Below are positions 27,401 to 39,000 of a stretch of DNA of 64,000 nucleotides, piece after piece; position 1 is the first letter of the stretch; every line of letters begins with the position of its first letter. The notes below the pieces were generated by a model. The model did no database searches. It had not been told where the DNA came from and saw only the letters and a program-made list of their open reading frames with translations. Location of the stretch: assembly GCF_011397635.1 (NCBI RefSeq), contig NC_064759.1, forward strand, positions 13,598,428-13,662,427, given 5' to 3'. This DNA comes from Epinephelus fuscoguttatus. Lineage: Eukaryota > Chordata > Actinopteri > Perciformes > Serranidae. The position numbers were made by a program, and so were the translations under genes.

Positions 27401-27413
27401 CCTCATCATGTGA
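12413..27413 (+). CDS. rusc1: RUN and SH3 domain-containing protein 1 (10 coding exons, 1,839 aa)
   Basis: RUSC proteins are cytoplasmic adaptors linking vesicle and signalling machinery through RUN and SH3 domains. Coding exons: 12413-15647, 18727-19533, 22460-22536, 22991-23165, 23481-23586, 23723-23769, 23847-24349, 24440-24675, 25137-25304, 27248-27413. Their phases match throughout (5,520 nt). Residues 1-1078 are one exon: disordered, with an acidic Asp/Glu run at about 225-262, a predicted helical block at about 386-492 (LLDFLESVGEFGKMERFSQV onward), and several polyproline stretches that could bind SH3 or EVH1 domains. The RUN domain spans about 1348-1560 (VSAVSVAVEAIL, LCPALHSLLTDGLKP, LETYYRPTSFMR). 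SH3 occupies about 1787-1839, with ALYDY-like LCDHSG, DQDWIRCR and GLVPIGY. It is roughly twice the length I recall for human RUSC1 and closer to RUSC2; the name rests on synteny with fdps and ash1l. The start ATG lies about 127 bases after an acceptor. Confidence 0.9.
17004..17585. mobile_element. piggyBac-like TTAA MITE inside an older AGGYGTAGATT-family element
   Basis: The inner element at 17138-17501 is flanked by TTAA on both sides (17134-17137, 17502-17505). Its ends are AGATATACTATGCAG and, reversed, AGGTATACTATGCAG. TTAA duplication is the piggyBac hallmark. The outer element starts near 'ataggcgtagattcc' (17004) and resumes after the insertion, ending 'aaacctacgccctta' near 17585. 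No transposase frame is present. The pair lies in rusc1 coding intron 1. Confidence 0.65.
20858..21366. mobile_element. GTGTGTAGGATTTA-type MITE, copy 1
   Basis: It begins 'aaaagaaacagtgtgtagga' and ends with the related reverse terminus 'taatcctgcacattgaa'. A second, cleaner copy lies at 26435-26962. Shared internal blocks include 'gctgaaacttctccca' and 'aggtgattatacgctaaaga'. It lies in a rusc1 intron. Confidence 0.6.
25372..26434. other. rusc1 last intron, AT-rich part
   Basis: AT-rich intron sequence; no gene seen. 'gaacaacactatatatattg' and similar low-complexity stretches occur without a clear repeat boundary. Confidence 0.4.
26435..26962. mobile_element. GTGTGTAGGATTTA-type MITE, copy 2
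   Basis: The termini AAAGGAACAGTGTGTAGGAT and, reversed, AAAGGTCCAGTGTGTAGGAT are near-identical inverted repeats. The sequence parallels copy 1 at 20858-21366 in the same orientation, so both rusc1 introns carry the same family. Confidence 0.65.
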
Positions 27414-30400
27414 CTTCGGCACCATAACTGCTGCACTCAATCAATAATAATAATTTAAAAAAATCAAAACAAATATATATATTTTAGGCGAGTGTTGAGA
27501 GGTTATGGTGAGGCTCCACTACTCTAAGAAGGGATATTTCACGCTCGCTCTGTTCAAGTTTGAGTTGACTGCATAACACCATCTGTTCTGCTTTACGTGC
27601 ATCAGGAGCAGTCTGCAGCCCTCTCCCTTCATGAACATATGGGAGTTTTTCTCCCCATCACAATCCATCCAGTTTGGTAGCATTAAACTAATGGATGTTA
27701 GCAGCAGGAATGCAGCAGATGGTGTGAAATAATGAAGTCAAATTTGGACCGTTTCATACTGGAAGACCTTTGATCTCAGAGTGAAGTATCCCTTTTAAAC
27801 ATCCTTTTTCCCAATTTCTGCCTCCCTTGTCAGCTGCTGATCTGAAAATGATCACAGGGGAATTTCCGTGCGGTCGACCACTTGCGGATTCTGGTGCTTT
27901 TCAGATCAGCGGCTGCCTGTCGTGAGGAGGCGACAGCCTGGTAGCAGCCAAGCTGACATCTCTAGCTGTCAGCCGTGGAGAGTCGCGGCTCGCAGGTTGT
28001 CGAGGGGAGAAAGCGTGTGAGAGTAGTGGGGCTGTAGCTCCTGTTGCATACCGCGTAGTAATGTAGTGAACTGTAGCTGTGTAGATCTGTGTTCTATTGA
28101 CCTTTCACCCCTATTGACCTCTCACGTTATCGCCTGGTTCATGTGTGTTTGACATGTTTCTGCTACTATATTTGACTGTATAAATATACATAAAAAAATC
28201 TATATATAGGTATATAAATTGAGATTGATATTACCAAGATAGATAGAAAGATAGATGAACAAGAGAAAGCAGATAGTAAAACACAAGCAGCAGCTTCATA
28301 CTGTGGTCACATTGAGGATGATTAAAACTCTTTACATCTGCAACTTTACTCACACATTAAGTGGTTGTCATACATCCAAAAAAAAAGTGTTTGTTTTAAG
28401 TATGGAAACCGATATCTTTCCTCCTGTGTGCTTCATGTATTGCCATTGTCTTGACATCATATTCATAACATTATTAGATTTAGCCTCATACCTTAAACAC
28501 TGTATGTTATGTGCCATGAATGCTTTGAATGAATGCCGGAAAATATCTATCTATACATCCCACGCAGTCGTAGAACATAATATCAGACAACAGCAATCTG
28601 TAGCTAATCTCTCCACTCGTCCAAAACCTCGCAGGGCCAACATGTGTCGGAGTAAACACCTCACAAAACTATGCTCAGCTCTTGTTCAAACACTATCTGA
28701 CCTTCGATTTAATGCAGTGAGAAAATCCCAGTTGTATGTAATTCATAAACGCTACTGTAAAGTCTATAGGTCTGGTGGCCGGTCTTCACCTCGTACCTCA
28801 GCTTTTGTATTTATCTACCATGTTTGCTCATCATAATCATTGATATTAATGATAGTGGTAGTATTGGTGGAAGTGATATGTTGATTCTAATGTTGCTTTG
28901 TGTCATATATTCATTAGTTATTCTCTAGATTCTGTATTGATGACTATGCATATGGTTAAATGTACAACTGAAAGCCTTTTTTTAGTTTGTTTTAAAGTCA
29001 CAGTTTTGCTTTGATGTTGACACCTGAAGCATAAACTAATTGCCTAACTGGTGAATATAAAAGTAGGGATGGGAATCGAGAACTGGTTTCAGATTGGAAT
29101 CGTATTCCTCCTAGCTCGTTGCTTTTATTGATACCGGCATGTTTTTTTTGCACATTGCAAAACAGTGATGTCAAACTTGTGCATCCACGCTGCTGGAAAC
29201 TTGCAACAGCGAGGTCCAAAGTGTGGCTTCATTTAAAAAAGAGATGACAACAGTGCTGTTTGTAACGTCAGTAAAATGATCATTTCAAGTTCTAGCGATA
29301 TGCTGGAACATCCTCGCACACAAGATGGTCTTAGATTTCAGGAATGCCATGCATTTGATGCTACATGAGTGCCACTGCTTCCAAACCGAGCTGCATGTCC
29401 ATTACAGAGGGTAAATATCCTCTGTTATAATAACATTAGCGCCACGCAGGGAGGCTTGGCAAATTTCCTCTTTGAAAAAGAAAGCACTTAAACAGCGGAG
29501 CGTTGTCCTTAATATTTTCCTGCCCAGGGTCTGCAGATGATAATTAGCGATGTGGCTAATTCTGGCTCAATAGTTGTGTTGCGCATGGCCCCTGTTAAAT
29601 AAAAACTAAAAACTAAAACCAAGCAGCCACCCTAACTATAAGATAAAATAAAATAAAAATCATTTCCATTTTATAAAAAAGTAAAATACAACACTTATTA
29701 CGCTACTGTCATGTGTGAAGTCTGGACTGATCACAAGAGGCCATTTTGGTCTGCAAAGATACATGACAGAGCTCATTGGCCTTCCAAAATTTGGATTGAT
29801 GTTTTACTTCATGGACTGTCCTCGGTGAAAACTAAACATAGAAAGCTGGGGACACTTTCTTTCTGTTAGCAGCAGGCAGCATCCTCCAGGGCTGAAATAC
29901 GAAGCGAAAACAGAAGTGCCAAAAAACTGCAGTTCCTCAAATGGCCACTTGAGGCTGGCTCTAAACTAAGTCAATCCCCATAGACCCCCGTGTTAAAACA
30001 CCCAACTTTACAGCAGAAATAAACATGTTTGCAGCCTGGTATTAAAAACAGTTTTGGTCTCTAAAGATAATTTCAACATTCATGACAATTGTAAATTTTT
30101 CTTTAGCTCAACTGTTTATACTTTATCAAGGCTTAAAGTTACGCATGATCAAGGGCGTGGCTGCTTTGAGTGACAGGCTGTCTGCTGATAGTGTCCTTGG
30201 CTTCTCAGTCTGATCCACCCCTCGTTCCTCCACAGCTCCACCCTCTGGCTTCACAAAAACAAGATGGCGACGGCCAAACTGCCAGACTTAAGGCAGTCCA
30301 CACACCAATGAGTGATGTCACCACATTTACCTCCATTATTTTAAACAGTCCTTGACTAAAACTAGCTTGAGTCAAGTGCATGCCTTTATTTCTACTCTGT

Positions 30401-31350
30401 TTCGACACCTTGTTCAGACTCAGATAATATAACACTTGCGTTGATGCTAAAAACCTGTGAAGGCCTCCTTTTTTCACACAGAAATCAATAAGGGAATCGA
30501 TAAAGAATTGCACTGATAAGCAGAATTATTGATGGCATTGCTATCAGTAGAATCTTACCAGTTCCCATCCCTATACAAAAGAGCCGGATGTTAACTAGTC
30601 CTGAAAGGCTGACACCGAAGGACCTCTGTTTAATTCAGCAGGAACGTCTTGTTGCTTTTGATCTATCAGGGAAAGCTCTTCAAAGTTTCCTCGTATTATT
30701 GTGTCAATGCCATGTAGCATGACATTACCGTCACTATGGCAACAGTCCAGTAGCATTAAGTCAAACCAGTGCTCATAACTTGTAACTTATGATCACGATA
30801 AAACGCCATCAAACGGATGAAACCAATGTGCTTACAGGAAGTGATGAAGATAAAATATCAGTTGACACATTTTGTTTTTGTTTATTTGTGAGGTTATCGT
30901 ATAAATGCATTTGTTTTCAAGCTGTTAATTTATTGGATGTACTATTTATTGATCTTGAGGTTTCTGAAAGGAATAGCTCTATCTGACCCATCTAGTGTCT
31001 CTCTATCTATCTGGGTTCTTTATGTGTGTGTGCGTGCGTGTGTGCGTGTGTGTGTTTGTGAGAGAGACTGTGCACATGGCAGCGTATGTGGCAGTGAAAG
31101 CAGAGATGAGTGTGAGCACATCAGCGTGTCTGCACATCCTGCACTTTCACTTATGTGTGTGTGTGTGTAAGTGTAACAATGAGATCTGTTCCTCCTCCTC
31201 CTCTTCCTCCTCCTCCTCCTCTTTCTCTCTCTGGTGTCATGTAGCCTGTAGACATCCCTATGTCCTACTATTGCATATAGTTCAGTGCCCCTCTAGTGTC
31301 AGTCACTGTCCACCTCCTGCATGTGCTTGTTTGTAAATACACCAAATAAA
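27414..31350 (+). other. rusc1: rusc1 downstream region, possibly a long 3' UTR
   Basis: No convincing gene follows the rusc1 stop. An AATAAA hexamer at 31345-31350, after TG and TCC microsatellites (about 31021-31215), looks like a true 3' end and is on the rusc1 strand. A long 3' UTR reaching it, with a hAT element inside, is possible. An earlier end near 27.45-28.2 kb is equally possible, since A-rich stretches occur there. Confidence 0.35.
29064..30573. mobile_element. hAT-like element with 8-bp target duplication
   Basis: The left end TAGGGATGGGAATCGAGAAC and the right end, reversed TAGGGATGGGAACTGG, are inverted repeats. Flanks are TATAAAAG (29056-29063) and TACAAAAG (30574-30581), matching at 7 of 8 bases, the duplication size of hAT elements. 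The interior has no transposase frame. It includes other repeat fragments, for example near 30130-30340. Confidence 0.7.
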
Positions 31351-31922
31351 ATGATCAGTATAAACCAAACCTGTGCCGCTCTTTGAGTCGTATTTTTGCT
31401 CTTAAAGTCATATTAGTCAGAGTTTATATGTTGAGCCATCGTGGGGGAAAAAGTAGGGGATACCCCACTGAGAAAATAGTCGCATAAATCACGTCCTGTT
31501 ATTTGTTGCGATCTGAAATGTGACAGGAAACTACCTGCATGTGTCAGATTGCAAAGGAAGTAAAGACTCGGTAAAACACTCTAAATACCAAACTACTGAT
31601 ACACACTCCGTCCCTTTTATGTTCATGGAGGAGATTTCTATCACCTCTTTGTTCAGATCAAAAGATCCCAGGATGCCCTGGGATGTTGTGAAGGGCGTAA
31701 AGAGGAGAATAAATCTCCGGAGTGAGCTGCAGCCCTCCCCCATCTTGTAACCGTGTTCCTTTGATAGCGTCCTCCATTGTGGGTCATTATGGAGGACAAC
31801 ACAGTGTGAGATATACAATCTAACACCACTAGATAGCACTGTTAGCTCGAGCTGATTAAAATCGCTGCAGTAACCTCCCAAAACACACACACACACACAC
31901 ACAGCAAGAAGAAGGCCTTACA

Positions 31923-33170
31923 GCCATGGGCAGATTATGAGACAATGACCCCCTGGGCACAGATACGTAAAAGGCCTCACCACATCGTCTACATAGAAGT
32001 ACTGGGCTTCTTTTTTGTTGTAGCAATTTAAGTCTTTTTTTGTGGCCATTTTGTGTTTATTTTAGGTTGTTTTGTCCTTTTTTGTAGTTATTTTGCTTCT
32101 CTGAGGTTATTTTGTGTCTCAATGAGATCATTTAGTGTTTTTTAGGTCATTTTGTGATGTTTTTTGGGTTGTTTTGCCTTTTTTTGTAGTTTTATTTGTG
32201 TCTCTTTGAGGTTATTTTGTGTCTTTTTGGTTGTTTTGCTCCTTTTTGTATTTATTTTGTGTCTCTTGAGGCCATTTTGTGTCCTCTTTGGTCATTGTGT
32301 GTCTCTTTGAGATCATTGAGATTTTTTTGTTAGGTATCTTTGTGTCTTTTTGGTCTTTTTTGTGTCTCTTTGAGGTCATTTCATGATGTTTTTAGGTAAT
32401 TTTATGTGTAGTTGGTTGTTTTGTGTCCCCCGGTAGTCATTTTGTGTTTCTTTTTGGTTGCTTTGCTCCTTTTTGTAGTCATTTTGTGTCTCTTATTGGT
32501 TGTTTTGCCCCTTCTTTTAGTCTTTTTTTGTTTCTTTTGGGGATTGTTTTGCCCCTTTTTGTCATTTTGTGTCTCTTAGGGTCATTGTGTGTCTCCCTGT
32601 AGTCACTTTGTGTCTCTTTATGGTTGATTTGTCCCTTTTTGTAGTTGTTCTATGTCTATTTGAGGTCGTTTTGTGTCTTCTTTGGTGGTTTTGTGTTGTG
32701 ATTTTGTACCTTTTTGGTTGTTTTTCCCCTTTTTGGAGTTATATTGTGTCTTCTTTAGTCGTTTTGTGTCATTTTATGGTTGATTTTTTCCTTTTTGTAC
32801 ATCTTTCATGTCTCTTTGAGGTCATTTTATGTCTTCATTGGTCGTTTTGTCTCTTTGAGGTCTTCTTTTAGGTAATTCTGTGTCTTTTGGTTGGTTTGCC
32901 TCTATTTGTAGTCCTTTTGTGTCTATTTGAGGTCATTTTGCGTCATCTTTGGTCGTTTTGCCCCTTTTGTTAGTTATTTTGTGTCTCTTTGCAGTTCCTT
33001 TGCATCTCTTTTGTTTTTGTGTCTCTTCCTGGTCAGTTCGTGTTGAGTGACATTCAGCAGGTGAAGGCACAGACACAGGCCCAGGTGGCCAAAGTGTCAG
33101 GGGCACCCCTGACACTTTGGCCACCTGGGCCTGTGCCACCTGGGCCTGTGCCCATTCAGTAACCCATCCA
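31923..33170. mobile_element. CATGG-terminus repeat family, copy 2, with long internal array
   Basis: It starts CCATGGGCAGATTATGAGAC and ends near 'cattcagtaacccatccat'. Almost all of 32030-33050 is the 'gtcattttgtgtctctttga' type array. Near the right end is a perfect 30-bp inverted repeat with a 2-base loop (33074-33103 and 33106-33135). It lies between the converging rusc1 and ash1l 3' ends. Confidence 0.65.
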
Positions 33171-33204
33171 TACTTACAACTGATACACCAAGAGTCTGCA
33201 GGGT

Positions 33205-35265
33205 TTAGTACTAGTAGACATAAAATGCTTTTATTATCATGGTTACAGAGGCAAAAAGTCTGAGCGGACATTCTATGGCATTGAGTTATAACTGCTTTTG
33301 ATGTTTTGTTTTTCAGATGCACATTATCGGAGGCAACAGGCAAAGGTTACATGTCATGCAAACTAGATAAATAACTCTTTATGTGTACCTTTGCTATAAA
33401 GTTAATCATCCACTGGCAATAATGTAGTGCTCTTAGTTAAAAAAGGAAAGAGGAAAAATATACATACAGTATGTAAACAGTCAAAGAAATTGCACTTTCT
33501 TGGCTTGTTATTAGAAGCCACACTACTGAAAGAGAGCAGAAATTTAACACTGGAAAAACTAATTCACTGTCACTGATTGTCTGACCAATAAAAAAAACAT
33601 ACACTCAGCTAAAAAAAAAAAAAAAGACAAATCATGTCATTCTACAAAAAACTAATATACAATCATAGTCAATTTTAAGGACAAATGACTGATATATTGG
33701 TCAGCTGTATAACCTGTTAAAAACATGTTAGTAAAATGAAAGGTTTGATTATTATGTTGTATGTATAATCCCAATAGTATTGTCATGTATAATACTAATT
33801 TTACACGCTACTGCTGATAGAAGGAAAACAGGTCTTTCTCTCTCTCTCTCTATGTACATTCACATGAAACTAAAACTTATGGTTACTTCCACTAGGTGGA
33901 TTAGCCCGATGCTCCTAGGATGAGAACAACCTACTATGCAACTGTACAGAAAAATGACCTCCGATCCTCAAATATTCACAACTAGAAAAAAAAAACATGA
34001 CAAAGGAAGTCCTTATATAGTCCTTATCATAGGAGATATTGCTTTTAAAGACTGCATGAGTTCGCTTAGGTACGTACACAAGACAACATGGCACTTCTAC
34101 AGAGCATTTGGGGCAAATCTCTCCTCTCTTCCCCCCTTGGACATTCTGATTGTCAATGCTCTGGAGCAAAAAAACATTCTCAAAGGCAGTCTGAAGTAAA
34201 CAAAACACTTTTTTTACCCCTCTCCCTCCCTTCCCCAGGAAGCAATACTGAAAAATAGTCAACAATAAACATTCCTATCATGAATATATTTTGCCCATCT
34301 CTCTAGCAGACAGTGCTCAAGCTGTCCTTTTTTTTTTTTTTTTTCAAAAATAACTTCTTTCTTAAAACCTCATTAGAAATTCTCTTGCAGCGATGCCAAA
34401 ATTCCTATCACTAAGCCCACCCCCTCCCCTGCCTATTCACTGGTACATAGCAGACACTGTCTTGGTAAAGCGAAGAAAAACCCTACCACTGTCTCCACAG
34501 CTTTCAACTGGTTCACTTCTCCTTGTGTCATTTCCCAAAGGTGCAATGTGACTTTGAAAGCTTAACGAGTAAATGAGGGTTCAATTTTGACCTACTTAGG
34601 GCCCAGGCTACATTTTTGTTCCCCCGGGCACCTCCTGAGCTCTTTGTCTCTTGGAAACTTCAGAGCCAAAATGCTGAGTACCATATATGTCCACTTTCAG
34701 TCTCCGACCAACGTCCGTCTTTCCCAGTTAAGGTGCCGAAGTAAGAGCAATCAAAGTGTATGCGTGTGTGTTTATAGTGTGTCCACTCATACATACAGTC
34801 TTTAGTGTGCTTGATCATCCAGCACTAGTGCAAATTCATTTCAGCTGGTCTGTTTCTTTCCTTTCTTTCTTTCATCCGGGACAGTCTGTCTCTGTTTCTC
34901 TCATCCCTTGCCGCTTGGACAAAAGATTTGTTGCCATGGTTTCATCCTTGGTGTGATGCCCTTCAGAGCGCTAGGTTCACCACACTCATCTGTCAGTGTG
35001 TGAGATGTCTTTCTTGCATTTTTTCAGCCGCTATGATTCTCCATTTCTCTCCTCCTTTTTCTCGCGTGTTCTCTGTGGCACTGCTACTGTTAATAGCAGT
35101 GTTGTGACATCAGTTCCTGTCCATCTGTCCAACGGTGGGCCTGGTCCCTCTCTCAGAGTGGTCCCACCTACGTAAAGGGAAGATACTATCAACAAGACAA
35201 TGCATATACTGTCCATGTCCCTCCTGCTTCTCTATCTGATGCCTTACTCACCTCTCTCTGTTAGC
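33205..35265 (-). other. ash1l: Probable ash1l 3' UTR
   Basis: On the minus strand an AATAAA hexamer lies at 33235-33230. Upstream of it is about 2 kb of unique-looking sequence with no convincing long frame and little recognisable transposon sequence, the appearance of a long 3' UTR. Assignment to ash1l is by position and strand. Confidence 0.45.
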
Positions 35266-35598
35266 TTATGAATGCTGCAGGGTCGAAAGTAAATCATTCA
35301 GCCGTTTCCTCCTCTGTTCTCTGCTGCAGACTTCTTCCTCCCCTCGTTTTTCTTCCTCTCCCTCCTCCTCGTGTCTGTTCTGGGTTTTGGTGGGCTGTGG
35401 TGAACAAGTATGCACAACTAATTGCAAAAGCAGATTTTTATCCTTGTGGGCATTTGAATTCTTAAAAGATTTTTTCTTGTACGTGGGCGGAGCTTCACTC
35501 ACACAGGGGCTGGCAGTGAGCGAGCTGGAGGTGTCCTGACTCTGATGGTGGGGGTCACTGCTGATAACCGTCACCTCCACCCCCACTTGCTGATCTGA
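35266..35598 (-). pseudogene. ash1l: Possible remnant of ash1l C-terminal coding exon(s)
   Basis: Minus-strand frames here encode VTVISSDPHHQSQDTSS and, further on, EEVCSREQRRKRLNDLLSTL. The latter resembles the human ASH1L tail around RRHNQRERLNQILLNLL. An acceptor (accctcag) precedes 35598. The frame ends at TAA (35268-35266) before the conserved tail is complete. A downstream piece reading GTDVTTLL (about 35110-35130, minus) resembles IDVTYLL of the tail but is out of frame with the first part. I read this as decayed tail sequence, though similarity is limited and it could be UTR. Confidence 0.4.
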
Positions 35599-36099
35599 GG
35601 GTCAGAGGTCAAACAGTATTCTGTATGTTAGTGAAGGCGCAGGAGGAGGTTAAGACAACAGCATTCATTTTACAGATATATCTGTAATTACGCCCTTGTT
35701 CCCCCTTGATTCCTATCTGCAATCAGTCAGGGAGTCTTTGATGGAAACTGTGTGGTTTCACTGCTAATGGGGAAAGTTGATGTCTGCTGGGTTCTTGGAC
35801 ACCAGCGGTGGATGACAGAAACGGGGAAACATTTCTGCAGGCTGAAATTCTGTGGTTGGAAAACCACTTTGCTTGCGCTGCTGAGTATGATATGGAGAGA
35901 CAAGCCAAATATGAGGACGGCAGGCTGTAAGCAGAGCACACACACGCACACATACATGCACACAGAAAGTAAAAGACACAACACGGGACACCAGAAGAAA
36001 TCTATACAGATGCCGAAATAAAAATGTATAGAGTTCGACCACATACACGTATGCATACACGAACACCTACAGAAACAAAAACTAACACACACACTTGCT

Positions 36100-39000
36100 T
36101 CATGGACCTGACTTGATGTGGCTGTCGTCCCCATTGGCTCCATCACAGGACAGGCGTCGTGAGTCCCTCTCCTCTGCCTCTGCGTCTCTCTCTCGCTCCC
36201 TCTCTATCCTCAGTCGGATCTGTCTGTCTCGCACAAGCTCCCAGTTCCTCACGAGGAAAACGTGGTGTTTCACCACAAAGCTCCTGGCCCGGCACACAGG
36301 GAGAAACATTAGCTCGCTGACATTAGTTCAGTAACAGAGCTTCAAGTACTTTATCTTGACACGCTGAGTTGTTTCCGTACCTCTCACTGCCGGTCAAAGG
36401 CTCCATGTCGAGGTGAGGAAACAGGCTGGTGATGTCACTAGCACTCTCCTCCTTTGAAGTGAAATGTAATGCGTGTAAGTTTTTACACTTATTAAAGCTG
36501 CATTCTTCGCTGGAATGAAACAACGTGAAGCCACATGAACTCACCGCTGATTGATGAGAGGATACAGTCCTTTCCTTCAGCCGGCCTGAGTGACACAGAG
36601 AGACAGACACAGAGTTAGACGCTGACGGAGAGCATTGATCTGATCCATCAATTAAACCTGGAGATAAGATGTCCAACAATGGCGACTCACAGTAACGTCG
36701 CTTCCTCTTCAGGGGGACAGCAGGCTGCTTTTGAAGCTGCGACAACACAACATGAGAATTACATGTACATTAAGACTCTCTACAAACCTCTTTGTAATAC
36801 TCTTTTATCTAGAGATGTTCCAATACCATTTTTTCCTTCACAATACCGATTCCAATACTTGAACTTCCGTATTCGCCGATGCCAAGTGCTGATTCCATAC
36901 TGTTCCTTGTATGTGAAAATATAACTCTTGTTGTATGGCATGGCTCAGGTTAAACCCCAAACTAGTGGGACTTTCCAGTTCCAAATAGCTGACATATTGC
37001 TAACAGCAAACGTTACACTATTTATCAGAAATCAATTCTTCTTCGGTGCTCTAAAACAGTAGTAGCCATTGGCTACACAGTGCAGCTCTTTGCGTAGGCC
37101 ACTGTATTAGAACAAAAAATTGATTTCCAGGTAAACTGCTGTGTGAAACTACTTTATATTTAATTGACAAATTTTATGGTTTCGAATCGATGCACAGACT
37201 TGCATACTCGCAGATACGAAATCCAGCATTTTAGGCAGTACAGAGGCATTTCCAGTACTGGTATCAGTGTAGGAACAACTCTACATCCAAAGATGCTTCA
37301 ACTTGAATGTTTTGCTTCTTGATTCTGTGTTAGGGGAAATGACTGTATATAAAGATGGAAGGTATGACTACTCCCCAAAAGTGAAGCCAAAATATCTCAA
37401 TTACCCCCTAGTGGCTGGCTGCAGTATAGGTCATAAACCCCGCCCCCTCCATGTTAGAGGAGTCAAATACATTTTTCCCAAAGATAGTTTCTGTCATTAT
37501 AGGTAAATCTTTTAATGCGGATATACTTTCAGGCCAGATGAGATATGTAATCCCTCCAGCGTGTCTTTGTTCTAACTCCTACCAGTGGGACGTGTCTGGA
37601 ACACCTCTAACGGGAGGCGCCCAGGAGGCATCCTGATCAGATGCCCGAACCACCTCAACTGACCCCTTTTGAAGCAAAGGACCAGCGGCTCTACTCTGAG
37701 CTCCCTCTGGATGTCAGAGCTCCTCCCCCATCTCTAAGGCTGAGCCCAGCCACCCACGAAGGAAACTCATGTCAGCTGCTTGTATCCATGAGCCGTGATC
37801 TCATTCTTTCGGTCACCACCCAGAGCTCATGACCGTAGGTGAGGACTGAGGGTATGGGGACACCGGTATGGGGTTTTTCTCAATAGTCTGAGTTGAGTTC
37901 ATTATTTGATGCCGTGGCTCCACCTCCTGATTGCTTCTGTGCAGACTGTCTCAAATCATGTCACCAGTGCAAGATGGCGGCACATGTATCCAGGATACTT
38001 TGGCTTCATTTTTGTACAGTGAGAGGAAGTGGAGACCATAAATGTACAATAAGAATTAGATACCAGACCCAAAGATAGCACCTATTGAGTCAAGTGGAAC
38101 TACTTGCATTGCGCATACGTCATAAAAAGTTTCTAGCTTCCAGGTTTATGTCCACAGTATTTGGCACACTGAATATGCGCAGTGGTGTTTCTCCTGCTGG
38201 CCCCGCCCGCGAGTTACTTCTTGGCTCATAGACTTTACATTGAGGAAAGTTTCACAAATGTAAAACCTCAATAGATCAAAAATTCATAATAGAAAAAGCC
38301 ATAATTGACCTTGTTTGCAGTACGAGGTGTCCTGTCAACAGTTTTACAGACGACTCTTTTGTAATAGTAGTCTATGGAAAAAATGCCTTCTGAGCTGCAG
38401 GTGATTTTCTTGCCGCAATACTGCAAGAGGCCACTGAGAAAAATTGGAGGCAAAGCTGAGCTGCTTTCCTGGGGGCTTAGTGGAGATGCATTGACCATCT
38501 TTATATACAGTCTATGGTTATGGGGCTCTACTGTACCTGATTGTTCTGCCACAGCCACATAACATCATAGGGTAACTGGAAATGAATCCGCTTCAGCCTA
38601 AGATACTTCCCTGGAGGACACAAAGGGAGTTTGGATGAGCTATCACAGCTACAACAAACTACAGCAGTGTTTGAATGTTCTGAAATACTCACCAACGTGT
38701 ATGGGAGCAGGTAAAAGGCTGTATTCATGCTCCCCTGGTGTGTATTCCATACTCTCTCTGCACAGCTGCTGGACTTGGGAGGGCGGGCTAAGAAAGACAC
38801 ACATTTTAAACATAAAAACCTGCTAACAAAAAAATCCCAAAAGTTACAGTTGTTTGTTAATGACTTCAGTCGACTCACTCTGTAGTTTTGTAATCATCAG
38901 AGTAAAGACCCGCCCTCAGAAACTTCTTCCTGGGAGGACCGTCTGCTCTCTCCTCTCTTTGGATGGTCACTGGTTGGGATGGAGCCTGCTCGACATCTGG

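Noticed and set aside
28255-28836. 193-codon plus-strand frame downstream of rusc1
   Set aside because: AT-rich, cysteine- and lysine-scattered translation without recognisable motifs, in what is probably 3' UTR; most likely chance.
32569-32871. 100-codon hydrophobic frame that looks like membrane segments
   Set aside because: It is only the translation of the T/G-rich internal array of a repeat.
33915-34265. 116-codon minus-strand frame in the ash1l 3' region
   Set aside because: No similarity to ASH1L bromodomain, PHD or BAH, and no splice signals; it fits 3' UTR.
36691-38610. SET-domain motifs on either strand between ash1l exons
   Set aside because: Read through for NHSCDPNC- and GEVVSEQEF-like codons; none seen, only repeat sequence.
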